A stretch of 64,000 nucleotides of DNA, taken from Ectobius pallidus (taxonomy: Eukaryota > Arthropoda > Insecta > Blattodea > Ectobiidae). Every line of letters starts with the position of its first letter. The stretch's first letter is position 1. Below, piece by piece: positions 35,497 to 47,601 of the stretch. Below the pieces are notes generated by a model that worked only from the letters and a program-made list of their open reading frames with translations, did not search any database and was not told the DNA's origin. Where the stretch lies: assembly GCA_964059195.1 (NCBI GenBank), contig CAXKWD010000013.1, positions 23,784,611-23,848,610 of the forward strand. The letters are read 5' to 3'. The position numbers and the translations under genes were made by a program.

Positions 35497-35700
35497 AAAT
35501 TTTCTCGTTCAGATGTTCCTATTAGAGTAAGTCTGCATAAGATAAGTGGTTATAATTGTGTCAGGAATCCATACTAATGTAAAACATGTTTTGTTCGATT
35601 GTCCTATGTTCGAAACAAAAAGACAAAATTTGCTTTTTGAAGATTGTGACGAAATTTCCATGTGTCAAAAATTTTCACGAAGCAATGTTATTATGATCAT
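35497..35700 (+). pseudogene. LINE C-terminal relic (zinc-knuckle-like region)
   Basis: One frame gives RVSLHKISGYNCV and a second, shifted frame gives HVLFDCPMFETKRQNLL. Together they resemble the C-terminal block of insect LINE polyproteins (xCxxCxxxETxxHxLxxCPxFxxxR). A frameshift separates them and nothing upstream is readable. It lies between an (AAT)n and an (AT)n tract. Confidence 0.6.
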
Positions 35701-35704
35701 TTTA

Positions 35705-35708
<4 letters not shown>

Positions 35709-35745
<37 letters not shown>
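35709..35745. repeat. (AT)n microsatellite
   Basis: About 18 uninterrupted AT units. Confidence 0.95.
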
Positions 35746-35748
<3 letters not shown>

Positions 35749-36217
35749 CAACCATATGTAATTCACATTCTATATTTTACTGTATATATTGCTGTGTAAG
35801 CTATAACTCTAATGCCTTTTCTGGCAAAATACGGTTCATAAAGACTTGGAGATAAAAAAAAAAAAATCAAGTTTCCAGACGGCAAAAAATTTCCAACATT
35901 TACTACCCTTAACTTATTTACAGAGACGCTAGCAGTTCATTCAATCTGAACACGTTTCTAACAGTTGGATTGGGATATTATCGCTTTCATTTCAGGAAAG
36001 CATTATGAAATTTGTATTACTTCTATAGTACATTAACTTTTTTCCTTCCTTGCACTCGTGGGACGCGTGATAGGGAAGGTCATTCAGAGTTGGGACTTCA
36101 ATTCAGAGATACAAGCCATCTTCCCCTCCCGCCAGTCATGGCAGCCATTGCCTTATACTTTAGCTCGATGTGACTGTCTTGAAGACTGGCGACCGAATAA
36201 AGCATCACACCTTAAAA

Positions 36218-37300
36218 TGAGTGGCTTAATATCAAAGGCGGACATCTGTCGGAAAAATTGAAATTGAGTTAGAAATGGATTCCTATAGGATTTTGTCTCC
36301 CCTTTCCAATGGTGAAATCGGTTTTAGTCAGAAACGGACGCAAGCACGTAATTTTTTGCTTCAAAGTTGAAGGTTCGTTTCAAATTCGGACTCCTGCTGT
36401 GCAAGTTGTTTTCAACATCGGACATCTACCAAACAGCCAATGCGGGAGCTAGAATCTGATCACATGACTTCCGATTTAGCAATGGCTGCTACTGTTCCCA
36501 ATGTGACAATCTGTTTTGCTCATGTTGCGTGCTTGTAACATTATTTTGACGTAATAATATTATTTAAGGTATTATTGAAAAGAGGAAGGTGTTCCCATGG
36601 AGACTAATATTTCAGTTAGTGAAGGGAACACAAGAAGAAGGAAAAGCAATTCATAAAAGTGGACAAGAAATGTAGAGAAACGTAAGGATGACTTCACATT
36701 TTGGATATGCTAATTTGATATGTCAAACCAAATAATCTATAGTGTGGTGAAAGTTTGATGTCAGAAATGTTAGAATTATTCATAACGAATATTGTAACGC
36801 AGTAAAACTTCGTTAACAGGGCATAGAGTAATAATGAATTAACGTTTTTGCTAGCTGGTGCAATCGCGAGAATCGTGCAGTATTTATAAAATAAAATCTT
36901 GTTTAAGGAATTTTGACAATGTATTGGTATTTAATTTGTACTGTATTTCAGTTTTCGCCTCCTTATCTTTCTTAGCAATATTAGGGTTGGTCTGATATGG
37001 AATTTCTTAGGTGAGTCATTTGGAACAAAAACGGACACCTACCATCATGTTTGTATCCAAAGCGGACATCTGTCAATTTTTGTTTCAAATCAGGACATCT
37101 GTATTTTCAAAGCTAATTTTCACTGACTTTCTTCATGATATTGATATCAGAAACAGAACAAAGTTTATTTGGGACTTCTAAGCGGAAATATGAAAAAGAA
37201 GCCATACAAAAATACATTAATACAACTTGTATATAAGGAACTGGCATTTTTCAGAATTTATGAATTCGTCAGATGTCCGCCTTTGATATCAAGCCACTCA
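36218..37300. mobile_element. Unclassified inverted-repeat DNA element (about 1.1 kb)
   Basis: The left TGAGTGGCTTAATATCAAAG continues into GCGGACATCTG. The right end is the inverted form with one mismatch, giving about 31 bp of terminal repeat. AAAT may be duplicated at the insertion point (36215-36218 and 37300-37303, depending on the assigned edge). The interior has several spaced copies of CGGACATCT-like words. No transposase was found, and the ends do not match a superfamily I can name with confidence. Confidence 0.85.
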
Positions 37301-37616
37301 AATGACAATATTTCGAGATAAACTTTTCCTCGCTACTGCGCAATTCTGTGCGCAGGGTCAGGTAGAAATAACTTCACTGTAAGTTATCGGTACTGTTCTC
37401 TACAGCTGTTTCCTTCAAATCTTCCATAGCATTCATATATGCATGTGTATTATCAGTTGAATTAAACCATTTAACATTTACTAGAAATGATTAATCCATC
37501 TCACTGAACTGTGAAGTGCGGGTCTATACGATACATTATTTGAGCTTATTTCTACTACATACATAAGGGGTTTAAAACACTGTTCGTTTTGAATTCTCAG
37601 AAGGAGGACTTCAAAG

Positions 37617-38376
37617 CAGGGCCGTAGCTAGGCGGTGGCGAGATGTGCCCCCGCCAAGGGCGCAGGTACAAAGAGGGCGCAAAATAACCATGAAAAATCC
37701 CGCCTTTTTTGGACTGTGCAATCTATCACGTCAATGGAAGAAATCTTTCAGGTTATTAAAAATAACTGCACGTGAACTATCTGTAGTATTATGCCGATTG
37801 TCTACAAACACAAAGCAGTCATGCAACGTTCTTTTATTAACACGTTTCTTATTGACAGAGTATAACAACATAAATCATGAACAGTATGGAAAAATATAAC
37901 GACGATAAAAATCCGAGGAGGTACCTAGGATCGAACCCGGGCTACAGATCGATTTAACTGTTAATAAAAATACAATGATTTTTTTTCATTTTCTCATTGC
38001 ATATTGCAGAAGCTGTTTTAAAAAGTTTCTATTCGAAAAAAAATACTTTTACCTATATTAGTGTGTTAAACATTTTAGTAGGCCCCAGGCCTATTATGTA
38101 CTTTACTTTTGATACTAGATTTTATTATTTAATTCTTTTTTAAGTAGTTCAACCGTCTGAAAATAAGGTTTTAGTACCTTGAAAGTTCAACACTTAGGCC
38201 TAGTTCATTTTGAAATTGAGGTTTAGGTTTTCTTTGATAATAACAGTGTTTTTATGTTAAAATAATAAACAGTTTTACAGAAATAAAAAAATAAAAAATG
38301 TTCAGACCCCCAGTATTGGAGGGCGCAGATTTGTCAAACTCTCACAGGGGCGCAGAAGGACCTAGCTATGGCCCTG
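37617..38376. mobile_element. hAT element (760 bp, TSD CTTCAAAG)
   Basis: The ends CAGGGCCGTAGCTAGG and CCTAGCTATGGCCCTG are inverted with one mismatch and flanked by a perfect 8-bp duplication CTTCAAAG (37609-37616, 38377-38384). AGGGCGCA words occur near both ends. This type of end is known from hAT elements of the Tip100/Zaphod kind. No transposase remains. A tRNA-like SINE scrap lies inside at 37907-37958. Confidence 0.93.
37907..37958 (-). repeat. SINE family B head fragment
   Basis: On the minus strand it reads TGTAGCCCGGGTTCGATCCT then AGGTACCTCCTCGGAT, equivalent to the B-box end of family B. It is nested in the hAT element 37617-38376, so it was inserted there later or carried along. 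Confidence 0.65.
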
Positions 38377-38657
38377 CTTCAAAGCTATGTCCGAAACGTC
38401 CGATTTTAAGCAAGTAACGCGGCTAAACCCGGATAGCCATGGAAATAGTGTTTTTAATTGTGACACCGACAGCGGAAGCCTACGTACTCATAATCAGTAG
38501 TGTTTAACCCCTTGAATTTCGTGTGCAACTGGCTGAAAAGACTATTTTCCCTAAGGGCAAAAATCATATTTAAGGTGTAGCGTAATCGACCTTCCAGTAG
38601 AAAGCTCGTTTGGTTTCGCCCTTTTACAAGGTGTTGTTCAAGACTGATATATAAAAC

Positions 38658-38803
38658 TAAGCTTGTGGCGCTACATCCCTTGTGGAACTAGGCCTACCAC
38701 CCGAGCGCTACGTCATCTACCATATGCAGATAGCAGGATTCGGGTTATGTGGTCAGCATGCCGACACCCACGGATGTTATAATGGTATCCGTGACCGGAT
38801 CAG
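38658..38803 (-). mobile_element. SINE family B, body only
   Basis: Contains GTGGCGCTACATCCCTTGTG, ACCCGAGCGCTACGTCATCT and GTGGTCAGCATGCCGACACC. It stops at GACCGGATCAG before the Pol III promoter end, so it is 5'-truncated. Confidence 0.8.
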
Positions 38804-39477
38804 TTTGCACATAGGTGCGATAGATTGAAAGTGATAAAAATAAAACTATAAAATTATGACTATAGACACTTGCGACTGGCTGAAATTCCGCAATTTATTA
38901 TACTGGATTGGCCACTGATTCATGAGCTAATTAGTCCCGGTAAAACTAGCGCAGGTATCCATAATGTAAAATGTAATGAAAATGTCTTTATTACCACCTC
39001 TAAAGTTATGAACAAATATATTTCTTCAACTGTACTGTACGCTTATGCTGTACTGTAGCTTCCTCTCGATTGGATTATTCCACTGAACTTCCCTTACACT
39101 AATCCTGATATCTCGGGCAGAGATGCCTATAAATTTTCAGTAGTCGGTCTTTAGTGGATTTGTTTGCGAACGCTTCTGGCAGTGGACAGTGTTCTTGTTT
39201 ATCTTGCCCATTTATCAGCATTCATCCAAACTTGCTGAAGCAATGATAACTGTCATGTTATAGATGCATCGCATCGACATTTTGATCTGATGGTACGTTC
39301 ACTTGAAGTACCTTAATAGAGGAAATGCCTGATCATAGTATTAGTATTAATTTATTAAATATTCAGAGGTTCACAAACAACACATATATCAACTATTGGG
39401 CCACCTTTGCTTACAGAGTATTGCTCCAGTGTCCAACTACAATTAACATTAACATTAATAGTCCCTAACCTTATCTT
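38804..39477. other. Possible old dispersed repeat, no gene
   Basis: 38814-38935 (GTGATAAAAATAAAACTATA, CTTGCGACTGGCTGAAATTC, TTCATGAGCTAA) parallels 34976-35092 in the same order, so the two are diverged copies of one repeat. Confidence 0.6.
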
Positions 39478-39720
39478 TCATAACTTGTAGTTTCTTCTTA
39501 CTCTTTCCTTGTGGAGTCTTTCTTCTCTGATATTGTGGAAATAATACCCCAATGTTCTTAGGTCATCTAATATTTTATCCTTATCCAGCCCTCTTTCTTT
39601 ACCAAACCACAGGTATAATTCAATCATAGTATCGTAAGGTAAAGATAAAGGTACCCAGCATACAGCTATTAAGGTATTTTTTGCCCACATTACACCCAGG
39701 GTTCCTGGGCCAGTTTGCAT
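39478..39720 (-). CDS. Unrecognised 80-residue open frame
   Basis: A minus-strand frame with protein-like composition: MQTGPGTLGVMWAKNTL, a hydrophobic patch IAVCWVPLSLPYDTMIEL, then a charged tail (KERGLDKDKILDDLRTLGYY, REERLHKERVRR). I do not recognise a family. It lacks visible splice or promoter context and may be a transposon-protein remnant or chance. Confidence 0.25.
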   Translation of the reverse strand: MQTGPGTLGVMWAKNTLIAVCWVPLSLPYDTMIELYLWFGKERGLDKDKILDDLRTLGYYFHNIREERLHKERVRRNYKL

Positions 39721-39876
39721 TAATTTTCATTAATTAACATGATTCTTCGCTTCTTATAATTTCAGGATTGTGTTATAGCTCCCCGAGTACTTGGGCGATC
39801 AGTAGGATGTTTGTAATGAGTACGAATATTTCACTTTAGTCCGCTGACCTCATCCTTCGTCATTACCTATGTATAA

Positions 39877-40459
39877 GGCCCGGAAATTAATGCCCTATCA
39901 GAAGACGAAATATGCATTCAAATATGCTCTAAATCTGTAAAATATGTTCCAGAACTAATGAAATAATATGCTCTATCATGTATATTTTTAATACTTTACG
40001 TTATTTTATTGACTGAATTATATTATAATTTAATAATTACATGTAATAATTACATTACAACACTTAAAATTTCAGTAAACTGAAAGCTAATGAAGTGAAA
40101 AGTCGCTTTCATATTATACAATCAGTTCCGAAAACATTAGGTCAATTACTGTAAAGTCGGTTCCCAAAATATTCACTTAGCAGAATATGCTGTAAATGTT
40201 TGAATTAACAGAAATAAGAGCAATATTTAAAATCTGACAGAAATATGCCGTTAAGAAGTAATAAAACATTCAGAAATACTAGAATATGAAATAGGCCTAC
40301 TTAAGCAAATATGATGCACTATCGCAAAACTCACAAAAACATGCAACAGTATGCAAAATTAAACAATTTTCTGTTATTTCTTCCACGTCTCTTCACCTTT
40401 AGCACTACCCTGTAATAGAGTGCATTACTGAAAATATCATTGCATAAATTTCCGGGCCC
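39877..40459. mobile_element. hAT-like element (583 bp) with ATATGC subterminal words
   Basis: GGCCCGGAAATTAATGC at the left and GCATAAATTTCCGGGCCC at the right are inverted ends. GTATAA flanks both (39871-39876, 40460-40465), 6 bp of what may have been an 8-bp duplication. AATATGC, AATATGT and TATGCAAA words recur throughout, as in the other hAT derivatives here. No coding. Confidence 0.7.
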
Positions 40460-40465
40460 GTATAA

Positions 40466-42857
40466 CTGGGTTCCCGTATCGCTTAAAAACTTGACAGCCC
40501 TGCAAATATGCAAACCAGGTATATCGTTAAGGAAGACCGCGAACACTAACAACCGTATGTATTTTTTAAAGTACAGCCAAAATAATAACTTATAACCGGA
40601 CAGAAAGGTTTATTGGTAGATCATTCCTACGAAAGGTAATTCCCTTTATCCAGGTTCTCAAAACACTTTAATAGTATATTATGCAAAGAGTCTATAATGG
40701 CTATTATTAAGATACGAATATGTTTATGAGACAAGCAAAACTCGTTCGTAATTTTCATACAAGTATTTAATTACCATTACAGGCAAGCTGCGTATTACTT
40801 TTTCTGTTCGAACACAATTAAATGTTTAATTTGTGAGATTTTAGATTAATAAAATAAATCAGTTCTTAGCATGTTCTCGTAGTTGTCTTCTGCGAGAGAT
40901 GGCAGCTGATAGCGTCCGGTAAAGAAGAAGCTAAATCTTGGCCGTTTTCTTTTAACGAACGGATCTTTTACAAGACTAAATTAACTAAATTTAGTATATA
41001 ATTTTAAAATAAAAACGAAGAGTACTAATTTGTATTTCAAATACAGAATTTTTATTACGCAGTTGGTGCTCTCAAGGTTTCAAGATCGTTCCGTGTTCTG
41101 TAATAATCAATACGACACAGATGTTCTAATGAAAATCTGTTTCGAAATGGATATCGTTATGATACCGTTATGTCACATGTAATAAGCATATTATAGTAGG
41201 GTCGAACAAAATATATTTCCCATCGACGCTAAAGAATACTCTAGTACAAACCCTCACTATGCATCCCTTTGAGTCAGCCGACATTCCGCTATCAAATGTG
41301 ACGTATGATTTAAAAATATAATTACAACTTTCTCATAATGTGTGCATAGAATTCATCCGCAACACCCGCAAATATGATCACATTGCTTCTCTGGAATCAT
41401 TAAACTCACTTCGACGATTTTCACTGTTGCTTCTCTTCCAAATCCTCCATTCATCGATATAAGTTTATCATCAAGTTTTAATGAGCTTGCCTCTCATCGT
41501 AATTTCTAAACCCGTTCGTGACATGACTTAACACTATCAGACCATCCTACCGGCTCTTAACTCCTCTTCATTCACCTTTTCCTGAAATCTACCATGGAAC
41601 TCTTTACCTATAATTATCAGGGACTATCAAACTTTGAAAACAAAAGGCGTTTGGCTATCGGTACCTATCTCAAACATGAATATCGCTTTGTAAAACCTGA
41701 TAATCTTATCCCTACCAGACTAAACGAATAAATAATTATTTATTTAATCTTTCCAAGAACTTTATGATTATATGACTTACATAATTCACGGAGATTTAAT
41801 CATGTGAATTTCTCTATATTTGCATTTTAAGTAAGAAATTCTGAACATAATTATGACAAGGAGGTGCCGTTATCTTACATTCCCCTGGAAATATCTTGTT
41901 ATGTGTCGCGAAGATAACTTCTTTGGAATTTCTGAAAGAAATCATCAAAACGCATAAAGTTCTATGCTGTTTCATACATATAAAAACCGCATTCTTCGTT
42001 GTTTTGTGTAGATGTATAACTATTGCTTTTTTCTTAGGGCAGAGAGTTGTCGCATGAATTCCACTTACCACGAAAATATGAAATTCGAACTTGTCTTGTA
42101 TGTAACAATTTTTATACTAAGTACACCCGAGTTAAATGACAAAGAAAAGATAGTTAACATTGTCAAACACATACCATGTTCTGCATTATACCTCACAGTA
42201 AAAGAAATCGGATTCTTGGACAACCCTTGAGCTACAGCACACAATAAGGTTCACGTAACAAACTGGGCAGAACAATGCTGGCCCACGCAATGTGGCCTTC
42301 GTTCAAATAAAAGGTAATTTCTTCAATATACGAGGTCCACTGAATGGAGAATAATACTGTGCGGGGTTCTGGGATCTTAGGAAAGTTCTGTAACTAAAGT
42401 TCTCTCTCAGACTTGAGTAGAAGCGTGTTTTATCTACTTGTAAGGTTTATAGCGCCCCACTCATTAACTCACGCATTGACAGCACAGAGAACTGACGCAA
42501 CAAATTACTTCACCTTACTGCCAGCCTTTCTTAAAGCTGGAATCCTGAATCACCTCAGCTAAATCACAATGCGTCTTACTCATTTGCACGCCTTTGCAAT
42601 AGGATTCTTGCATGTTCGCAGAGAAACAGAATCCTTTCTGAATTCTCTTACTATCCTCTCTTTCTTCCTCTCTCCCTGTCTCCCTCTCTCTTTCCACTGA
42701 CTCTCTTTTCTCTCATATATCACATTCTAAAATGCGCACGCACAGTTTCTCTACTTTTGATAACACAATCGTGTTCTTGTAGTGTGGGACTTCTTATGAA
42801 CAACCAGATATTCTGCATTTAAAACCATTTTAAGGAAGTACAGTTAAAATTTACAAG
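40466..42857. other. No recognisable gene
   Basis: AT-rich DNA; a CT-rich tract at 42650-42712 produces the spurious charged frame on the minus strand. Confidence 0.5.
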
Positions 42858-43201
42858 ATATCCGGCGAAGGACCTACACCATGGCCACCAAGGTCACCTG
42901 ACATGACCCCACTGGATTTCTTTCTCTGGGGTTTTGTGAAAGACAAAGTGTATCGCACGCCTGTGACCGATAATGCAGATTTGCATGGCCGAATCTACGA
43001 TACAATAGCACTAGTCACACCGGAGATGCTTTCGAGTATGTGGCACGAAATTGAGTATCGGGCCACAAATGGTGCTCACATAGAGGCTTATTAAAACTCA
43101 TCGTGTTTCTCTTTGTAACCGTGAAAACATCAGGTCAATAAATGCAATAGTTTCAGATATATAATTATTTCTTTTTCGTCAGGTCTTTCCCGGACACCCT
43201 G
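42858..43201 (+). pseudogene. Mariner-type transposase C-terminus with 3' end
   Basis: The frame reads GPTPWPPRSPDMTPLDFFLW then GFVKDKVYRTPV and ends ATNGAHIEAY with a stop at 43092-43094. The block PPRSPDxTPLDFFLWG is diagnostic of Tc1/mariner (DDE_3) transposases; the D of SPD lies close to the last catalytic residue. Downstream, TTTCCCGGACACCCTG at 43186-43201 followed by TA fits the 3' terminal repeat. The 5' two-thirds, including the first two catalytic residues, and the 5' terminal repeat are missing. Confidence 0.85.
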
Positions 43202-43203
43202 TA

Positions 43204-44366
43204 TTTTAGGCTTGTAAATGTTCAGTCTTTATGATGAAATGAGTAATTTCTCAAACTAATGTTTAATTCATAATTTATGTTAAAATTACTGTTTCGTTTT
43301 GTACGAACGTTTGAAAATATTAGGTTCTGTAATGAAAATTCGTGGAAATAATTATCAGCATTGTCGTACTCACAATCGACAGCACAGATTGATCAGAAAA
43401 TGCGATGTGAAAAGATTCATTCGAGTGACTAATTCGTAAATCAGCACGCATGATGAAATGCGTATAAAGCATGCTGTGTGCATTATTACCAGGGCAGGAA
43501 TTCGACATTTCTATTTCAAAATCAAACCCGAGTGAGGTGATTTTAATGTGAAATTAACAACAATATGAAGAAGGGTATTGTGTACATAAAACTACATCAT
43601 GTATTTGTTACATGAGCTTCAAAATATTGCTTTTGGGGTGACCTCAGAGGTTAAAAGAATCATCGTACTAGGAGGTGATACTAAAATTAAAAAAAAATCT
43701 TATAAAGTGATGAGAATCAAGTGAAAAAATACTATTTCCAAAGTGTGATCCTTCTTTTAGGAATTCCTGTTTTTCCATTTTACTCGATATCTTACTTTCA
43801 CTAACTTCAGTTTCAGATATACTTATTGTATACAAATGAAAGGGGTATAACTCCGCAGATTCAAGAGGCAGTAGATAATATTAACTCTAGAATGCTCACC
43901 CTTTTCTGGATATCATTACTGCTCAACTGGGCTATGTAATCACCCCCAGGGCAATTTAAAATATTTGTCCCCTCTGTTCATAAGTATAGCTTAATGTATC
44001 ATGGTATTTGGGTAGCCCAATGTGTTTAGATAACATAGCGGTTTTCATATTAAAAAAATAGCAAAATACAAATAATTTACAAACGTATTATGTATTTTTC
44101 CTACTTTCATTGGATTTTATAGCATTACCACCTTCCCAAGCGAGAAACATCCCAAAACTTGAAATATTTAATTTCAGCCTTCAGTGAAACACATTCGCTA
44201 TCTCACTGACATACAAATCAGGCAAGTCTTCGTCTAAGGCAGGAGTAATTCAAGCAAGAAGAACACGGAACACATTTAACGTATACTACTGCATAACGCA
44301 TTATGGTCACCCCAACGGTATCGTAGCAGGACATGCACTAAATGAAATTCACTCATTTAAACTAAA
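43204..44366. other. No recognisable feature
   Basis: TTGGGGTGACC near 43637 and its inverse near 44305 could be the ends of an element, but only 11 bp pair and there is no target duplication. Confidence 0.3.
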
Positions 44367-44655
44367 CTGAGTGGCTGAACATCCCTGGAGGGACTAGGCA
44401 TACTATACGACCACTGCGTCACCTACCATAGGCAGATGGCAGGATTGGGGTGCATGTGGTCAGCATGCCGATACCCACGGCCGTTATGATGGTTTTTGTG
44501 ACCGGATCCGCTATTTCTCAATCAAGTAGATCCTCGGTTTGTATCACGAGGTTGAGTGCACCCATACCAGACCTCCCTTCCGCAGAACAATTCGAGGTAC
44601 CGGGGATCAAACACGGGTCTGCGGATACGTAGCCAGCCACGAGATCATACAGTCC
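44367..44655 (-). mobile_element. tRNA-derived SINE, family B
   Basis: Collinear with 53290-53503 and 61321-61755: CTGAACATCCCTGGAGGGAC, GTGGTCAGCATGCCGATACC, CACGAGGTTGAGTGCACCC, and then, on the minus strand, a mutated B-box region (GTGTTTGATCCCCGG). It retains the central segment that the copy at 53290 has lost. Confidence 0.85.
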
Positions 44656-45288
44656 AATCCACTCATTTACTGACTGACATAAAGAGAAGTTATTGCTGAA
44701 AGTTCAGGGAGGGAACAGCCCTAATTGCGGGCATGTCAACTGTGCAACAGAAAACATAGTCGTGTGGGGTGTCGAATTGTTCCGGGGAACATTCCAGGGT
44801 TAAAATAAATACAACATTTATTTTGCGTTTTGTTGAATACTTGTATGGTTTATGTGATAATTAGATCTAGAGGTTGCGCAGAAGTCCAACAGCGCACTGC
44901 GAGGTAGCTGTTCCTTATTTCGAGATTATGTGGTTAACGTAATAAACCATTGTATTCAATTTGCAGGAAAACCGTCAACTGTACGGAAAATTCACAGAGA
45001 GATAAATTTATTTTCATTCGTCTAACGGCGTGTGTACTTGCTTGTTTTCAAGTTCGCCAGTCTCCGACTTCTTCCAAAAGTCACATTTTAAACGTGTTAT
45101 TGAAAAGGAACAGTATAAGAGATCATTTGCTGCTCTCAAATGGTTCAGTTTCCATCTTGCAGAACCATTTGTACTCATCCCAGAACTCATAACTTCTTGT
45201 GGCTATTCCTAAGACTTTTCTTGTTGCTTTTTTCCCCCCTCCATTTTATTTAATTGCCTCTTCCTCATGCGTGGTTATTATTTTATTT

Positions 45289-45758
45289 GTGAAACCACAT
45301 TGTTGGGATGCGTTCAATCCTCTCACGCAGCGGGCCCGGGTTCGATTCCTGGTCGGGACAAGTTACCTAGGTGGGGTTTTTTCTGGGGTTTTCCCTCACC
45401 TTTGAGACAAATGTCGGGTAACTTTAGGCCCTTGTGGTCCCCTGATATCATCTGGCCGTCATTATCATCTTCATCCCATCCTCGCCTTGTTTGGAGTGAG
45501 TGTGTGTGTGTGTGAATGGTGTGTCTCGTCCTACGTGTTCGTGTTGTCTCGGAGGTGGCCCCGGCATTGGGCTGATCACTCATCCGGGGAGGCCCTCCAT
45601 GTCCTTGTCTGGTCAAAAAAGTATGTATGTGATCCAAAGATAATCCCTCTCCCGACAGGTCGCGGCCCTGTAAGGCCCGGGCGGCTTGGGTCGCTTAAAT
45701 CCTAAAAGGGAGAGGTTAAACTACGAGAAAGAAAGAAAGAAAGTGAAACCACATTGTT
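45289..45758 (+). mobile_element. Retroposon with 16-bp target duplication and (GAAA)n tail
   Basis: GTGAAACCACATTGTT occurs exactly at both edges (45289-45304, 45743-45758). The enclosed unit starts close to a B box (GGTTCGATTCC, 45339-45349) and runs on as GGTCGGGACAAGTTACCTAG, TTTTTTCTGGGGTTTTCCCT, a family of heads widespread in insect genomes. The second half contains a (GT)n tract, GGCCCTCCATGTCCTTGTCT and GGGCGGCTTGGGTCGCTTAA, then a GAAA tail. Only about 35 bp precede the B box, so the A box is missing or lost. The long open frames over it are not genes. Confidence 0.9.
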
Positions 45759-47593
45759 AATAATGCTTTTTCTGTAATGGTAATCCTCTATCAGTAAAGC
45801 TGAAAGATATCGCTTCCTAACAAAAACAGTGAACCACTGAATCCTAGCTAATTTTTTTAAACAATTGTGAAGTTTAATCTAAAGAAAAAAAAACACCCCT
45901 ACGTTGGATGATTGGTTGGGTAGGGTGTGGGTGGAGCTTGAGGTGCCCACCTCCTCGTAAGTTTTAGGTCGTTTTGATCAGATAAATATCTGCACGATAG
46001 AACTTGCAAATATTTTCGAAATTACTGCGTTACCGGAAAGCATTAAACTATTTATAATGTTCTAATTTATTTAACTCTCTATAATCATAAAATAAGCAAA
46101 CAGACTATAGCGTGTTGTTTCTTGAACTATAAGTAAAATAAAACAAAAAATATATATGAAAAATGCTCAAATTCGTGAATTTTTATTAACTGTTAAAGCG
46201 CCAACTGTTTATTTAAACTTTTTTTACGTCTTATTACTGTTATAGAACGGAAGTTTTCCACACTATACCGGTTCAAAAAAACGTTATTTCGACCTGCCCT
46301 AATGTGCAGAAATCACATTGACACAGGTAATTCATTTACTCTTAAGCAGGGTTAATCATTCATGGACAAAACATTTATTTCTAAGTATAAAATTCGCTTC
46401 GGACAAGTAAGTTGTTTATTGCTACCCGAAATGTTATTATCTGAAATTTTATTAAAATTGCATAATTTCTGGTACAATGACCAACTTTAAATATGTCTCT
46501 GCCTTTATCTTTTACTGAAAGAAATGTTGAACTGATTATGCATATTAGATATGTACCTAGAGTAATACGGAAATATATTTTAAAAATGCCTCTTGAATAA
46601 ATATCTTGACTTCACAACGCTTTTTTTTTAGCGTTCATATTGGACACATTTCAATATTGCAGTTGATACGCGTACAGATCACAGCTGTGCATTATCGTTT
46701 ATACCAAGCAGTTGAGAAGCTGATGTGGCAGGATGGTATGGTGGAATAGGAAGAAGCATTCCCAGCCAAGTCATACGTTAATATAGCCACAACGTAAATC
46801 TGCCATTCCCCTCCCCACCCCAACCAAGGTAACATACTGCACTGGATTTCCCTTCAAGGCGATGGATACAAACTTCGTAGCCTCATGCAAAGGGACGATG
46901 TAGAAGAGATAAAGCCAAGTGACACGTTTAAACAGCTCAAGTAAATGAACATACTGAGCTTCTTATTAAATTTGACAGGTGTTGATTTTAAGGGCCCATA
47001 CAGAAACTTCTGGTTGTTATTTTACACGTTTCCCGATTGAATTAGAGAGCTATATCCTCATTGAATTCCGTCAGGTTTCTAAAAACTTCATTGGTAATTA
47101 TTAGTTAACTATGAATTGCCTAAGTTCAAAACTGTTGCAACTTAAAACTAGCAAAACCAGGAGAGGCCTCAGATTCCCATAACTTTGAATTGTTCTGTTT
47201 TATCATAAATATTTGTAATAAAAATCTGAAAAGAATAATTCTACTTATGAAATACGGAGACCGCTTTAAAATATTTCTAGTAAACTTATGAGATTTCACT
47301 TAATTTTCCTGTGGGCCTGAGAGGCAATTTAAGGAACCACACAATTTCTGTTGTGATGTATATTCAATGGGCATTTTAACTTCCATTATGTATTACTGCG
47401 AATATTTCAAGCTTTTTTCTATTAACAATGGTATTAACAGTTACTGAATTTATCATGGTGTTTTGAAGTATAGAAGAGCACCATTGTTTTAATGTTAAGA
47501 TAAATATTTTTTTCAACCATATTAGGCATATAATACGCTTATTACACGTGACGTAACGGTATCATATTGATATCCATTTGGAAACGGATGTTC
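45759..47593. other. No recognisable feature
   Basis: AT-rich unique-looking DNA between two transposable elements. Confidence 0.5.
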
Positions 47594-47601
47594 ATTATAA
47601 C

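Noticed and set aside
43637..44315. Inverted TTGGGGTGACC pair as transposon ends
   Set aside because: Only 11 bp pair, no target duplication, and no second copy.
45323..45637. 104-residue minus-strand frame and overlapping plus-strand frames
   Set aside because: All lie within the retroposon bounded by a 16-bp duplication; the T-H-T-H run comes from a GT microsatellite.
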